Shown here: positions 24,737-32,953 of the stretch, piece after piece | How the letters are laid out: each line of letters begins with the position of its first letter | How positions within the stretch are numbered: the stretch's first letter is position 1 | Source: Piscinibacter sp. | GTDB lineage: Bacteria; Pseudomonadota; Gammaproteobacteria; Burkholderiales; Burkholderiaceae_C | DNA length: 64,000 nucleotides | Reading direction: 5' to 3' | Assembly: GCA_016706565.1 (NCBI GenBank) | Contig: JADJJI010000004.1 | Coordinates: 372,001-436,000, forward strand | The notes under the pieces: model-generated | Told to the model about the DNA's origin: nothing | Databases searched by the model: none | What the model saw: the letters and a program-made list of their open reading frames with translations, nothing else | Made by a program: the position numbers and the translations under genes

Positions 24737-25705
24737 TCAGGCGTAGACGTCGGTGAGCAGTTCGCGGGCATCGGGCCAGGGCGAGTTCTGCGCGAAGGCG
24801 AACGCGGCTTCGATGGTGTCGGCCACGCGCTGCTGCAGGTGTGCGAGCTCGCCCGGCGCCAGTTCGCCGGCAGCCATCAGGCGGTCGCGCTGCAGCGCGA
24901 TCGGATCGCGAGCCTTCCAGCGCGCCAGCTCCTCCTTGTCGACGTAGGCCTGGTCGTCGGGCTCGTAATGGCCGCGCGTGCGGTAGGTGATCAGCTCCAG
25001 GAAGTAGGGCGTGCCGGTCGAGCGCACGTGCTCGGCGGCGGCGAGCGCGGCGGCAAACACCGCCTCGACGTCGTTGCCGTCGACGCTGACCGCCGGCAGG
25101 CCGTGCGACGCGGCCCAGGGCCGCACCTGCTCGTGCGGCATGGTTTCGTCGCGGCGCACGAAGGCCTGCCACTGGTTGTTCTCGCAGACGTAGAGCACCG
25201 GTAGCTGCCAGGTCACGGCGAGGTTGATCGACTCGTGGAAGATGCCCTCGCAGGCCGCGCCGTCGCCGAAGAAGACGGCGGTGATGCCGCCGGGCTCGGT
25301 GCCCTCGTTGGGCACGGTCGCCCCCATTTTCTGCGCCAGCGCGACGCCGGGCGCGAGCGACAGTTCGCCGCCGACGATGGTGGAGGTGAGCACCACGCCG
25401 AGCTCCTTGGCGCTGACGTGCAGCGAGCCGCTCTTGCCACGGCAATAGCCGTCGGCGCGGCCCATCACCTCGGCCATCAGCCGGCCGGGATCGGCGCCGC
25501 GGGCCAGCAGGTGGCCGGCGCTGCGATGGTTGGTGAGGATGCGGTCGCGTGGCTGCAGCGCGCGCACCACGCCGACGGCGGCGGCCTCCTGGCCGACGGC
25601 GGTGCAGGTGCCCGGCGAGCCGCCGGCGTTGGCGGCGAGCCGCTCTTCGTGGGCGCGGATCAGCATCATGGTTTCGAGCATCGAGATGCGGCTGGGCTGG
25701 GACAT
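24737..25705 (-). CDS. 2-oxo acid dehydrogenase E1 component, alpha subunit
   Basis: A 322-residue E1 alpha subunit. The TPP/Mg2+ motif runs from FFGDGAACEGIFHESINLAV to LYVCENNQW, and CRGKSGSLHVS and YRTRGHYEPDD match the family. The ATG at 25705 gives the standard start (ISMLETMMLIRAHEER). It is followed by the beta subunit gene. Its lack of local lipoyl E2 and E3 genes means it may share them with another complex or act as an acetoin-type enzyme whose partners lie elsewhere. Exact substrate is uncertain. Confidence 0.9.
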   Translation of the reverse strand: MSQPSRISMLETMMLIRAHEERLAANAGGSPGTCTAVGQEAAAVGVVRALQPRDRILTNHRSAGHLLARGADPGRLMAEVMGRADGYCRGKSGSLHVSAKELGVVLTSTIVGGELSLAPGVALAQKMGATVPNEGTEPGGITAVFFGDGAACEGIFHESINLAVTWQLPVLYVCENNQWQAFVRRDETMPHEQVRPWAASHGLPAVSVDGNDVEAVFAAALAAAEHVRSTGTPYFLELITYRTRGHYEPDDQAYVDKEELARWKARDPIALQRDRLMAAGELAPGELAHLQQRVADTIEAAFAFAQNSPWPDARELLTDVYA

Positions 25706-25821
25706 GGCGGGCCTCGGGGTGGATCGATGAGCCGAATTCTCGGGATCGGCCCGGCGCGGCTCATCGCCCGAAGGAGCCAATCGACCGCGCTCGGCGGGCC
25801 ATGGCCCGCGGCCGGACCGCT

Positions 25822-26409
25822 TCAGCGGCGGCACTGCTCCCGCAGTGCGGCGGCGGCAAGGAAGGGCAGGCTCAGCAGGCCCATGCCGCCACCCAGGTAC
25901 TCGCCCTTCAGGCAGTCGCCGCGCGCGCTCTTCAGCACCTCGGCGCCCAGGCGCTCGTCGGGCGCGAGCGGCGCGGGTCCGATGCGCCCGGCCCGCGCGG
26001 CCAGGCCGGGATCGCGGGCACTGGCACGCAGGGCGCGGCGCGTGGCTTCGCTGTCGAGCAAGGGCTCGGTGGCGGCGGGTTGCACGGCCGCCGCCTGCGA
26101 GGCCGCGGCGTCGGGGGCGATGGTGATGGTGATGGCCTGCGGGGCGATGGCCTCTGGTCGCCAACCCTCGGCGCGCGGCGCGGCCTGCGTGCGGCGAGAT
26201 GATTCGCGCGCGGGTCGGGCCATCGGGGCTTCCGCAGGGCGCTGCGGTGCCGCGGGCGGCGCTGCGGCGATCAGGCGCACGCTGATGCGCGGCGGCGCCG
26301 CGTGGCCCGGCCAGCGCACGGCGTCTTGCGTCCAGGCGATCAACAGCACCAGGTGCGCGGCCACGACGATGGCCGCCGCGACCATGCGGCTGCGCGAGGG
26401 ACGCTGCAT
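25822..26409 (-). CDS. Ala/Pro-rich protein with N-terminal membrane anchor
   Basis: A 195-residue protein. One hydrophobic segment near the N-terminus (about 9-26) is followed by a long Ala/Pro/Arg-rich low-complexity stretch and a more ordered C-terminus with two cysteines (RGDCLKGEYLGGGMGLLSLPFLAAAALREQC). The N-terminal layout is TonB-like but no TonB box-binding domain is seen. The start overlaps the stop of the HTH gene (ATGA), so they are coupled. The role is unknown. Confidence 0.6.
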   Translation of the reverse strand: MQRPSRSRMVAAAIVVAAHLVLLIAWTQDAVRWPGHAAPPRISVRLIAAAPPAAPQRPAEAPMARPARESSRRTQAAPRAEGWRPEAIAPQAITITIAPDAAASQAAAVQPAATEPLLDSEATRRALRASARDPGLAARAGRIGPAPLAPDERLGAEVLKSARGDCLKGEYLGGGMGLLSLPFLAAAALREQCRR

Positions 26410-26636
26410 CACGCGTCGGGCGGGTCGTCCGGCCCCGGCCGGAACTCGAGCAGATCGCCGGGCTGGCATTCGAGCACTTCGCAGATGCGCGCCAGCGTGT
26501 CGAAGCGGACGCCGCGCACCTTGCCCGACTTGAGCAGGGAGATGTTCTGCTCGGTGATGCCCACGCGCTCGGCAAGTTCGCGCGAGCGCATCTTCCGGCG
26601 GGCGAGCATCACATCGAGGTTGACGACGATAGGCAT
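26409..26636 (-). CDS. Cro/XRE-type HTH regulator (YozG-like)
   Basis: A 75-residue single-domain repressor-like protein. The helix-turn-helix is MRSRELAERVGITEQNISLL, followed by KSGKVRGVRFDTLARICEVLECQPGDLLEF. This short subgroup normally lies directly after a DUF2975 membrane protein gene. Here the DUF2975 gene is in the same direction but 742 bp upstream, with repeat element copy A in between. It may need its own promoter now. The upstream gap of 68 bases to the element is the only non-repeat leader. Confidence 0.85.
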   Translation of the reverse strand: MPIVVNLDVMLARRKMRSRELAERVGITEQNISLLKSGKVRGVRFDTLARICEVLECQPGDLLEFRPGPDDPPDA

Positions 26637-26704
26637 GTCAGTGATTCACTGCGCTGCGCGCGACCCGCAACGCATGAAACGTGGCTGCGTGCAGCGACTG
26701 CCAT

Positions 26705-27307
26705 CGGCCCTTTGCTGACGTTCGCTCGTGCAGGGTTCGCGCATCGCGGCAGGCGCTGCCCGCGGGGGGCTCATGCTGTGGCGGTCGGCGCTGTGCGCCG
26801 ACTCCACTGCGATGCTCGCGCCAGGGTCGTGCCGCAGAACTCACTACGCTCCCTGCGGTCGCTGCGTTCGAACAGCCGCGGCAAGTCAGTTGACGAAGCG
26901 CGCTCTCGCGCGCCGACCCTGGCGCTGCGCTTCTCGTCGCCACAGAAATCGCCCCCGCGGGCAGCGCCTGCCGCGAAGTCCACCGCTGGTTCGTCTCGTC
27001 TCGCAGGCCGCCGCTGGTTCAGCAAAGGCACGCCCGGGCAGGCGAAGGCGCGCCTCTGAGGTGCCGAGAAGCACAGGGCTCGTGGCCGCGCGCAGCGCGC
27101 TTCGTCTTCTGACTCGTCGACGCTGTCCGAACGCAGCGACCGCAGGGAGCGTAGTGAGTTCGGCGACGGGGCCGCGAGACCGAGCATCGCAGGGGAGTCG
27201 GCGCGCAGCGCCGACCGCCGAGGCGAAGCGCCGTAGCCTGCCCGGGCGTGCCTTTGCCGCGCCCACCGCAACCCGCACAGCAGACATCGAAAGTCAGCAA
27301 AGGGCCG
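26705..27307. repeat. Repeat element copy A (TIR-bounded, internally palindromic)
   Basis: A 603-bp non-coding element. Its ends are 20-bp inverted repeats, CGGCCCTTTGCTGACNTTCG at 26705-26724 and its complement at 27288-27307, with one mismatch. Inside, a 36-bp block (26783-26818) recurs inverted at 27181-27216 with two mismatches, and a 39-bp block (26837-26875) recurs inverted at 27123-27161 with one mismatch. The reverse complement closely matches copy B at 36544-37161. No target duplication or transposase was found. It separates the DUF2975 and HTH genes. The reading frames across it are low-complexity Arg/Ser/Ala translations and are not genes. Confidence 0.88.
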
Positions 27308-27378
27308 CGAACCGCCGCGCCAACTCCACGTATCCCGGCCATCCACGAGACTCGTTTCATCCCGGCGCTACTCCATGA

Positions 27379-27930
27379 TCAGACGAACGACTCGTTTTCT
27401 TCGGCCACGCGCACGGCTTCCGCCATCACCGTGGCGATGGCGATCAACACGGCGGCGAGCAGCACCGCCATGTAGTCGTTCCACGAAAAGCCCACGACCA
27501 GCATCCGTCGCCCCGGCGGGTTGCCCAGCGTCAGCGCCACCGAGGTGGCGGCACGCACCAGCGGCGCGAGCAGTGCGGTGCCCAGCAGTGCCCAGGCGAA
27601 ACGGCGCAGGTGCGCCAGCGCCGCGCGGCCGAACACTCGGCCGGCGGCGTATTCGGTGAACAGGCGCCACAGCTGCCACAGGGCATACAGGCCGAGCGAC
27701 ACCGGCAACAGCGACAGCGCGCCGCCGAGCCACTGCGCGCGCGCGTCGATGCTCATCTCCTTGACGCCGACCATCGACGGCGCGAGGCTTTCGATCGCCT
27801 CGGGCGAGGCCCAGAACCACAGCGGCACGGCGATCAGCGACAACGCGCCCAGCACGCACAGCGCACGCACGATCAGGACGATGCGGCCCAGTGAAGCGGG
27901 CAGCGGGCGGGGGTAGGCTGAAGGGGGCAT
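27379..27930 (-). CDS. DUF2975 family membrane protein
   Basis: A 183-residue protein with four hydrophobic segments and the DUF2975 layout (LYALWQLWRLFTEYAAGRVFGRAALAHLRRFAWAL, then VGFSWNDYMAVLLAAVLIAIATVMAEA). This family is nearly always coupled to a small YozG-like HTH gene, which here lies beyond repeat element copy A. A GGAG ribosome binding site precedes the ATG at 27930, and two inverted repeats lie just upstream. Function is unknown; the pairing suggests a membrane sensor with its repressor. Confidence 0.85.
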   Translation of the reverse strand: MPPSAYPRPLPASLGRIVLIVRALCVLGALSLIAVPLWFWASPEAIESLAPSMVGVKEMSIDARAQWLGGALSLLPVSLGLYALWQLWRLFTEYAAGRVFGRAALAHLRRFAWALLGTALLAPLVRAATSVALTLGNPPGRRMLVVGFSWNDYMAVLLAAVLIAIATVMAEAVRVAEENESFV

Positions 27931-27938
27931 GTGAGGCT

Positions 27939-27989
27939 CCGTACTTGCTGCAGTACGGCCAAAGTTTACTGTAAAACAATAAACTTTGG
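27939..27989. promoter_or_regulatory. Two dyads upstream of the DUF2975 gene
   Basis: An AT-rich perfect 10-bp inverted repeat (CCAAAGTTTA at 27959-27968, TAAACTTTGG at 27980-27989) and a second dyad (CCGTAC at 27939-27944, GTACGG at 27953-27958) lie between the DUF2975 and DUF4256 genes. They are strikingly AT-rich for this genome. They are candidate operators for the YozG-like HTH protein. Confidence 0.55.
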
Positions 27990-28008
27990 CGTTAACCTCG
28001 GCGAGTGA

Positions 28009-28554
28009 TCACACGCGCAGCAAAGCGCGGAAGCCCCGTGCGGCGTAGTAGGACTGCGCCCCGTTGTGATAGACGAACACGCGGCCGTAACGCCGGTCGC
28101 AGAAGAGGGCGCCGCCGAGTGAGCGAACGTCATCGGGCGTCGCGATCCAGCTCGAGGTCTTGAGGTCGAACTCGCCGAGTTGTTGCAAGGCGCGGTACTG
28201 CGCTTCCGACAGCAACTCGACGCCCATCGCCAGCGCCATGCCGGCGGCGCTGCCCGCGGGCTTGTTCTCCTTGCGCGCGTGCAGCGCGTCATCGTCGAAG
28301 CACAGGCTGCGGCGTTCGCTCGGGCTTTCGGCGGCGCAGTCGCAGAAGAGCAGCTCGCCGGTGACGGCATCCCTGCCGATCACGTCCGGTTCACCGCCCG
28401 AGGCCTCCATCGCGGCAAGCACCTTGAGTGCGGCGGGCGCAGCCTCGAGCCGCGGCTGCACCTCTGCCCAGGCCATGCCCTGCTGGCGATGCGCGTGCTT
28501 CTCGAAGCGGCTCTTGAGCGAGCCCAACAGTTGATCGGCTTGCGGAGTCTTCAT
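28009..28554 (-). CDS. DUF4256 domain protein
   Basis: A 181-residue soluble protein with the DUF4256 pattern (LLGSLKSRFEKHAHRQQGMAW, GGEPDVIGRDAVTGELLFCDCAAESPSERRSLCFDDDALHARKENKP, GRVFVYHNGAQSYYAARGFRALLRV). It covers the family's usual length. It is 60 bases downstream of the methyltransferase gene in the same direction. Function is unknown. Confidence 0.85.
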   Translation of the reverse strand: MKTPQADQLLGSLKSRFEKHAHRQQGMAWAEVQPRLEAAPAALKVLAAMEASGGEPDVIGRDAVTGELLFCDCAAESPSERRSLCFDDDALHARKENKPAGSAAGMALAMGVELLSEAQYRALQQLGEFDLKTSSWIATPDDVRSLGGALFCDRRYGRVFVYHNGAQSYYAARGFRALLRV

Positions 28555-28613
28555 GGCGATGCAGTCCCTTTCAGCGAGGCGGGTCCGGGCCTGGGCGATG
28601 GGGCGGACCGTTC

Positions 28614-29327
28614 TCATGCCTCGCCGCGCGTTGCCGTGCGCTTCGAGTACCAGGCATGGATGAGGCCGGCCTGGAAGAACTGCACCGGCGCGTCGAAGCC
28701 GCCGCTGCGGATGATCGCCTCCACCTCGGCCGGCGGCAACACCCCGACATCGCGCTCGTAGGCTTCGCGCAGACGCTGCAACGCCTCCGTCGACGGCTCC
28801 GCGGTGGCCATGGTGCGGAACCAGACCTCGAGAAGGCTCTGTTGAGCCGCCGAAGTCAGGTCGGACGCGAGGTCGGAACTGGCCAGCAGACCCCCCGGTC
28901 GCAGGCGTTCGGCGATGGCGCGGAAGAAGGCCGAGCGTTCCTGCCGGTCCAGGATGAACTGCGAGACGAGGAAGCTGGTGGCCGCGTCGAAGGGCTGGTC
29001 CGCGGGCAGCGAATCGAGATAGCCCTCGTGAAAGCGGCAGCGCTGCGCGTAGCCCTGCGCCTCGGCCCGCTCGCGGCAGGCGCTCAGCATGGCCGGCGAC
29101 GGCTCCACCGCGGTGAAGAACCATCCCGGGTAACGCTCGGCCAGAAGCTGGATCTCGGCGCCCGTGCCGGCGCCGACGCACAGGATGCGAGCCGCGGGCG
29201 GAAGGGTCGCGAAGACCGAGCCGAGAAGGAGGTGCAGGCAGTCACGCAGTGCAACGAGCTTCGACCACTGCTGGTCATAGGTCGCAGCCTGCCGGTCGAA
29301 GGTGGTCTTGATCTGGTCGCGGTCCAT
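28614..29327 (-). CDS. Class I SAM-dependent methyltransferase
   Basis: A 237-residue methyltransferase. Motif I is ILCVGAGTGAEIQLLAERYP, with the acidic residue of motif II in FTAVEPSPAML. The post-motif PFDAATSFLVSQFILD and ERLRPGGLLASSDLASD complete the fold. The start at ATG 29327 gives the typical MDRDQIKTTFDRQAATYDQQW opening. Substrate is unknown. A divergent aldo-keto reductase gene lies 220 bases away; no operator was recognised in that gap. Confidence 0.85.
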   Translation of the reverse strand: MDRDQIKTTFDRQAATYDQQWSKLVALRDCLHLLLGSVFATLPPAARILCVGAGTGAEIQLLAERYPGWFFTAVEPSPAMLSACRERAEAQGYAQRCRFHEGYLDSLPADQPFDAATSFLVSQFILDRQERSAFFRAIAERLRPGGLLASSDLASDLTSAAQQSLLEVWFRTMATAEPSTEALQRLREAYERDVGVLPPAEVEAIIRSGGFDAPVQFFQAGLIHAWYSKRTATRGEA

Positions 29328-29547
29328 GGGGCTGTGCAGAGATGGAGGCTGGGCCGAGTGGTGTGCGGCCTGACTTTCGAGCTGCGAGGCAGCGGTCCGC
29401 CCGATCGACGGGTCAGGGATTCGCCTTCGATCACCGGATGGTGCCAGATGCTGTCGAGACTTTCCCCGTCCCGGCCGGCGCTTCATTCGCGACTCGGCTT
29501 GGGCGTTGCCCGCACCACCGCCCAGCCCACCCCGTAGACTCCCGCGC

Positions 29548-30618
29548 ATGACTTCAACCCTTCCCCTGCGCACCCTCGGCCTCAGTGACCTGCGCGTCAC
29601 CCCCATCTGCCTCGGCACCATGACCTTCGGCGAGCAGGTCGGCGAAGCCGACGCGCACGCCATCCTCGACCACGCGCTGGCGCGCGGCGTCAACGTCATC
29701 GACACCGCCGAGATGTACTCGGTGCCCGCCCGGCGCGAGACCTTCGGTGCCACCGAACGGATCATCGGCCACTGGTTCGCCAGCCGCCCCGGCGCGCGCG
29801 AGAAGGTGGTGCTCGCCACCAAGGTGGCCGGCCCGGCGCGCGGCATGGACTGGGTGCGCAACGGCAGCCCCGACCTCACCAAGGCCGACATCATCGGCGC
29901 CTGCGACGACAGCCTGCAGCGCCTGCGCACCGACGTCATCGACCTCTACCAGATCCACTGGCCGGCGCGCAACGTGCCGAGCTTCGGCGCGATCTACTTC
30001 GACCCCGCCAAAGACCGCGCCGTCTCGTCCATCCACGAGCAGCTCGACGCGATGGCCACGCTCGTCAAGGCCGGCAAGGTGCGCCACATCGGCCTGTCCA
30101 ACGAGTCGCCGTACGGCGTGGCGGAGTTCGTGCGCCTGGCCGAGCAGCACCACCTGCCTCGCATCGCCACCGTGCAGAACCCCTATGCGTTGACCAGCCG
30201 TGCGCTCGACAACGGCCTGGACGAGGTGATGCACCGCCTGCAGGTGTCGCTGCTGGCCTACTCGCCGCTGGCCTTCGGCGCGCTGAGCGGCAAGTACGAC
30301 ACCGTCGGCCTGGATGGCGCCGAGCAGCCGGGCCGGCTGGCGATGTTCGACACCATGAAGAAGCAGCGCTGGGCGCGTCCGGAGGCGATCGAGGCGGCGC
30401 GCCTGTACAACGCGCTGGCGCGCCGCCACGGCCTCACGCCGGCGCGGCTGGCGCTGGCCTTCTGCTACGGCAGCTGGCGCGTGGGCAGCACCATCATCGG
30501 CGTGACCAGCCAGGCGCAGCTCGACGAGAACCTTGCCGCCTGGGGCACCACGCTGCCGCCGGAACTGCTCGCCGAGATCGACGCGATCCGCTGGAAGCAC
30601 CGCGACCCGGCGCAGTGA
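29548..30618 (+). CDS. Aldo/keto reductase (Tas-like)
   Basis: A 356-residue NADPH-dependent aldo/keto reductase. The catalytic tetrad regions are visible: DTAEMYSVPARRETFGATE (Asp and Tyr), TKVAG (Lys) and YQIHWPARNVP (His). The cofactor region VSLLAYSPLAFGALSGKY and STIIGVTSQAQLDENLAA are also present. The PARRETFGATERIIG segment is typical of Tas-type proteins. I start at ATG 29548; the frame upstream is proline-rich and unconserved. It ends 4 bases before the convergent DUF2332 gene stop. Confidence 0.9.
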   Translation: MTSTLPLRTLGLSDLRVTPICLGTMTFGEQVGEADAHAILDHALARGVNVIDTAEMYSVPARRETFGATERIIGHWFASRPGAREKVVLATKVAGPARGMDWVRNGSPDLTKADIIGACDDSLQRLRTDVIDLYQIHWPARNVPSFGAIYFDPAKDRAVSSIHEQLDAMATLVKAGKVRHIGLSNESPYGVAEFVRLAEQHHLPRIATVQNPYALTSRALDNGLDEVMHRLQVSLLAYSPLAFGALSGKYDTVGLDGAEQPGRLAMFDTMKKQRWARPEAIEAARLYNALARRHGLTPARLALAFCYGSWRVGSTIIGVTSQAQLDENLAAWGTTLPPELLAEIDAIRWKHRDPAQ

Positions 30619-30622
30619 GGCC

Positions 30623-31675
30623 CTAGTCCAGCCACTCGACCCATTCGCCGTGCGGGTGGGCGCGCGCAAGCACCCGCTCGGCGCCGCCCGGCCACAGCGT
30701 CAGGCGCAGTTCGGCCGGTGCACTGCTGTCGAAGAACTCCATGCGCAGCCAGGCCAGTGGCGCGGCGCGCGTGGCGCGCGCGCTGGCCTGGGCGAGCGTG
30801 GATTCGATGTTCGAGCGCGTGGCCGAGGGCAGGTACTGCCACACCACCGAATGCACCAGCACCGTGGCGACGCCTGGGTTCGGCTCAGCGAGGCGCCGTG
30901 CCACCCACTCGGCCGCGTCGCCGGCCTCCACCGGCGGCAGGCCCTGCTGCGCCAGCGTGATCGCGCCCAGCAGACGCGCCGCACGCGCCGCCTGGTCGGG
31001 CCACACGTAGGCCCGCAGGCGCAGCACCGCCTGCGGGTCGCTCAGGTCGACCGGCATGAGGTCGTTGCCGTGCCGTCCGGCCACGGCGATCGTCGCCGGC
31101 AGGCTCGGGGCCGCACCGCGCCAGTCGGAGACGATCTGCACCGGGCTGGCCGCATCGCCCCAGCGCTGCGAGCCGAGGCGGTAGTGGAAGCGATCCCACA
31201 GCAGGTTCAACCCGGCGCTCGCACCGATCTCGCACAGCGCGAGCGGCAGCCCGGTGGCCTGCGCGATGGCCGCGTAGCCGCCGATCAGCACGGCGCTGCG
31301 TTGGGTCTCGTTGGTCTGTGGCGCGCTGGCCAGAAAGCCGCGCAGCATCTCGGCTTCTTCGGCCAGCAGGCGGCGCAGCAGCGGCACGATCGCCTCGGCG
31401 TCGAACTGCGCCGCGGCGGGCGGGTAGAGCGCAGTGAGCGCCGGGTGAAGGCCCGACAGCGCCAGCGCATGCAGGCCGCCGGCCAGGCGCAGCGGCACCA
31501 GGTCCGTGGCGGGCGGGCCCACCGTCCACGCCGGAAGCAGCGTGCGCATCGGGCCGCCGTCCTGCCAGTCCTGGACCAAGGCCTCGAGCAGACGCGCGGT
31601 GAAGGCCGAGCCCAGCTTGTCGCACCAGCGCACCTGCTCGCGGAACGATTCGATCAGTGCAGTGCTTGTCGGCAT
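30623..31675 (-). CDS. DUF2332 family protein
   Basis: A 350-residue protein with the DUF2332 features: an N-terminal helical region (ESFREQVRWCDKLGSAFTARLLEAL), then QTNETQRSAVLIGGYAAIAQATGLPLALCEIGASAGLNLLWDRFHYR. The latter resembles a Rossmann-type SAM-binding glycine-rich loop, suggesting a methyltransferase-like fold. The rest (TVLVHSVVWQYLPSATRSNIESTL, PLAWLRMEFF) matches the family. It is 19 bases downstream of the LanC-like gene, likely co-transcribed. No activity is established. Confidence 0.85.
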   Translation of the reverse strand: MPTSTALIESFREQVRWCDKLGSAFTARLLEALVQDWQDGGPMRTLLPAWTVGPPATDLVPLRLAGGLHALALSGLHPALTALYPPAAAQFDAEAIVPLLRRLLAEEAEMLRGFLASAPQTNETQRSAVLIGGYAAIAQATGLPLALCEIGASAGLNLLWDRFHYRLGSQRWGDAASPVQIVSDWRGAAPSLPATIAVAGRHGNDLMPVDLSDPQAVLRLRAYVWPDQAARAARLLGAITLAQQGLPPVEAGDAAEWVARRLAEPNPGVATVLVHSVVWQYLPSATRSNIESTLAQASARATRAAPLAWLRMEFFDSSAPAELRLTLWPGGAERVLARAHPHGEWVEWLD

Positions 31676-31694
31676 GGTGGGTGGCGAGCGCGGC

Positions 31695-32909
31695 TCAGGC
31701 AAAGAAGACGTCGAGTGTCGGATAGTCGGCCGTGCCCTGCATGCAGGCCCACAGGTAGATCGCCAGGCCGGGGTCGCCGGTCCACAGCGAATGGCGGCCC
31801 TGGCCGTGCGCGGCCGCATCGGCCCGCGACTGCGCGAGGGCATGCATGGCGAAGGCGCGCGCACGTTCCAGCCAGAGCGCGTTGCCGGTGCGGCGGTACA
31901 GCTTGAGGAACGCGTAGCCGTTGCCGGCGGTGCCGTGGCACAGGTTGCTGCCCTTGGCCAGCGGCCCGGCAACCCAGGTGGCTTCGCCGGCGGCGATGAG
32001 CAGCTCGTCCAGCGCCGTGCCGGGCAGTCCGGCCAGGCAGACGACGAAACCCGGCGCGCCGTGGCAGAACTGCATCAGCATGCGCGGCGCCGCTCCTTCG
32101 GGCACGTCGAGGAAGACGCGCCAGTTCGCCAGCGCACCCTCGCGGGTCGCGCTGCGTTGCACGGTGTTGGCGATGCAGTCCTCCCATGCCGCCCATGCTG
32201 CGGCATCGAGCAGATGCCGGCCGCGGATCAGCACGCTGGCGGTGGCCACGAAGCCGTGCACAGCGTCGAGGTAGGTGCTGCGGTGGCCGTAGAGATCCTG
32301 CGTCCAGAACGCGCAGCCGTGGCGATCCGACCATTCGAGTTGCGACCACAGCTGCTGCGCCGAGCGCCGGAACAGATCGGCCCAGCGCGCATCCGCATCG
32401 CGCTCGTGCAGGAACGACGCGGCCAGCATCGTGCCCGGCGCACCCCACATCAGCTCGCGGCTCGGGTGATCGAGGTTGCCCTCGATCAGTGCGGACAGCT
32501 GGTCGGCACGTCGGGTGCTGGGCGCGCGGCCCTGCGCGAGCAGCAGGATCGGCAGATCGCCCATCAGGTAGGACGCGAAGTCGCGGCTGTCGACGGCGGC
32601 CAGCCACGCATGGCTGCATTCGAGCAGCTTGTCGAGGTCGTCGGCGGGATCACGCGAGAGCCGCGCGGCGCCCACCGACTGCAGGTACTGCAGCGCCCAG
32701 ACCACGCCGCACGCGCCGTAGTACAGCGAGGTGCCCGGCACCGGCAGGTCCTCGCCGGGCTCGATGTCGCGCGGGTGCGGTGGCCAGTAGCGTTCTGGCG
32801 AGAAGTGCTGCTCGGTGTCGTCGACGATGGCCTGGATGGCAGCGCGGCAGGCGCCTTCGTCCCAGGCCAGGGGCTGCAGGGCTTCGTGGCGCGTGGGGTC
32901 GAACAGCAC
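31695..32909 (-). CDS. LanC-like protein (lanthionine synthetase C fold)
   Basis: A 404-residue alpha-toroid protein. Zinc ligands of the LanC fold are visible in QFCHGAPGFVV (Cys about 281) and NLCHGTAGNGYAFLKLYRRTG (Cys/His about 322). GxxG-containing repeats such as MWGAPGTMLAASF and WTGDPGLAIYLWAC match the barrel. It starts at a GTG preceded by AGGAGA at a good distance, not at any upstream ATG. No precursor peptide, LanB/LanM or transporter gene is nearby, so it looks like the stand-alone LanCL type rather than part of a lantibiotic cluster. Confidence 0.85.
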   Translation of the reverse strand: MLFDPTRHEALQPLAWDEGACRAAIQAIVDDTEQHFSPERYWPPHPRDIEPGEDLPVPGTSLYYGACGVVWALQYLQSVGAARLSRDPADDLDKLLECSHAWLAAVDSRDFASYLMGDLPILLLAQGRAPSTRRADQLSALIEGNLDHPSRELMWGAPGTMLAASFLHERDADARWADLFRRSAQQLWSQLEWSDRHGCAFWTQDLYGHRSTYLDAVHGFVATASVLIRGRHLLDAAAWAAWEDCIANTVQRSATREGALANWRVFLDVPEGAAPRMLMQFCHGAPGFVVCLAGLPGTALDELLIAAGEATWVAGPLAKGSNLCHGTAGNGYAFLKLYRRTGNALWLERARAFAMHALAQSRADAAAHGQGRHSLWTGDPGLAIYLWACMQGTADYPTLDVFFA

Positions 32910-32953
32910 GGGGTTTCTCCTGCGTGACTCGACGCACAGTTTGCCAGTGCGGC

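Noticed and set aside
26638-27378. Several open reading frames of 70-216 codons within and beside repeat copy A
   Set aside because: They are Arg/Ser/Ala-rich in every frame and on both strands, follow the repeat's palindromic structure, and match no family. They are consequences of GC-rich repeat DNA.
31695-32909. Lantibiotic biosynthesis cluster around the LanC-like gene
   Set aside because: No dehydratase, precursor peptide, protease or ABC exporter is present on either side.
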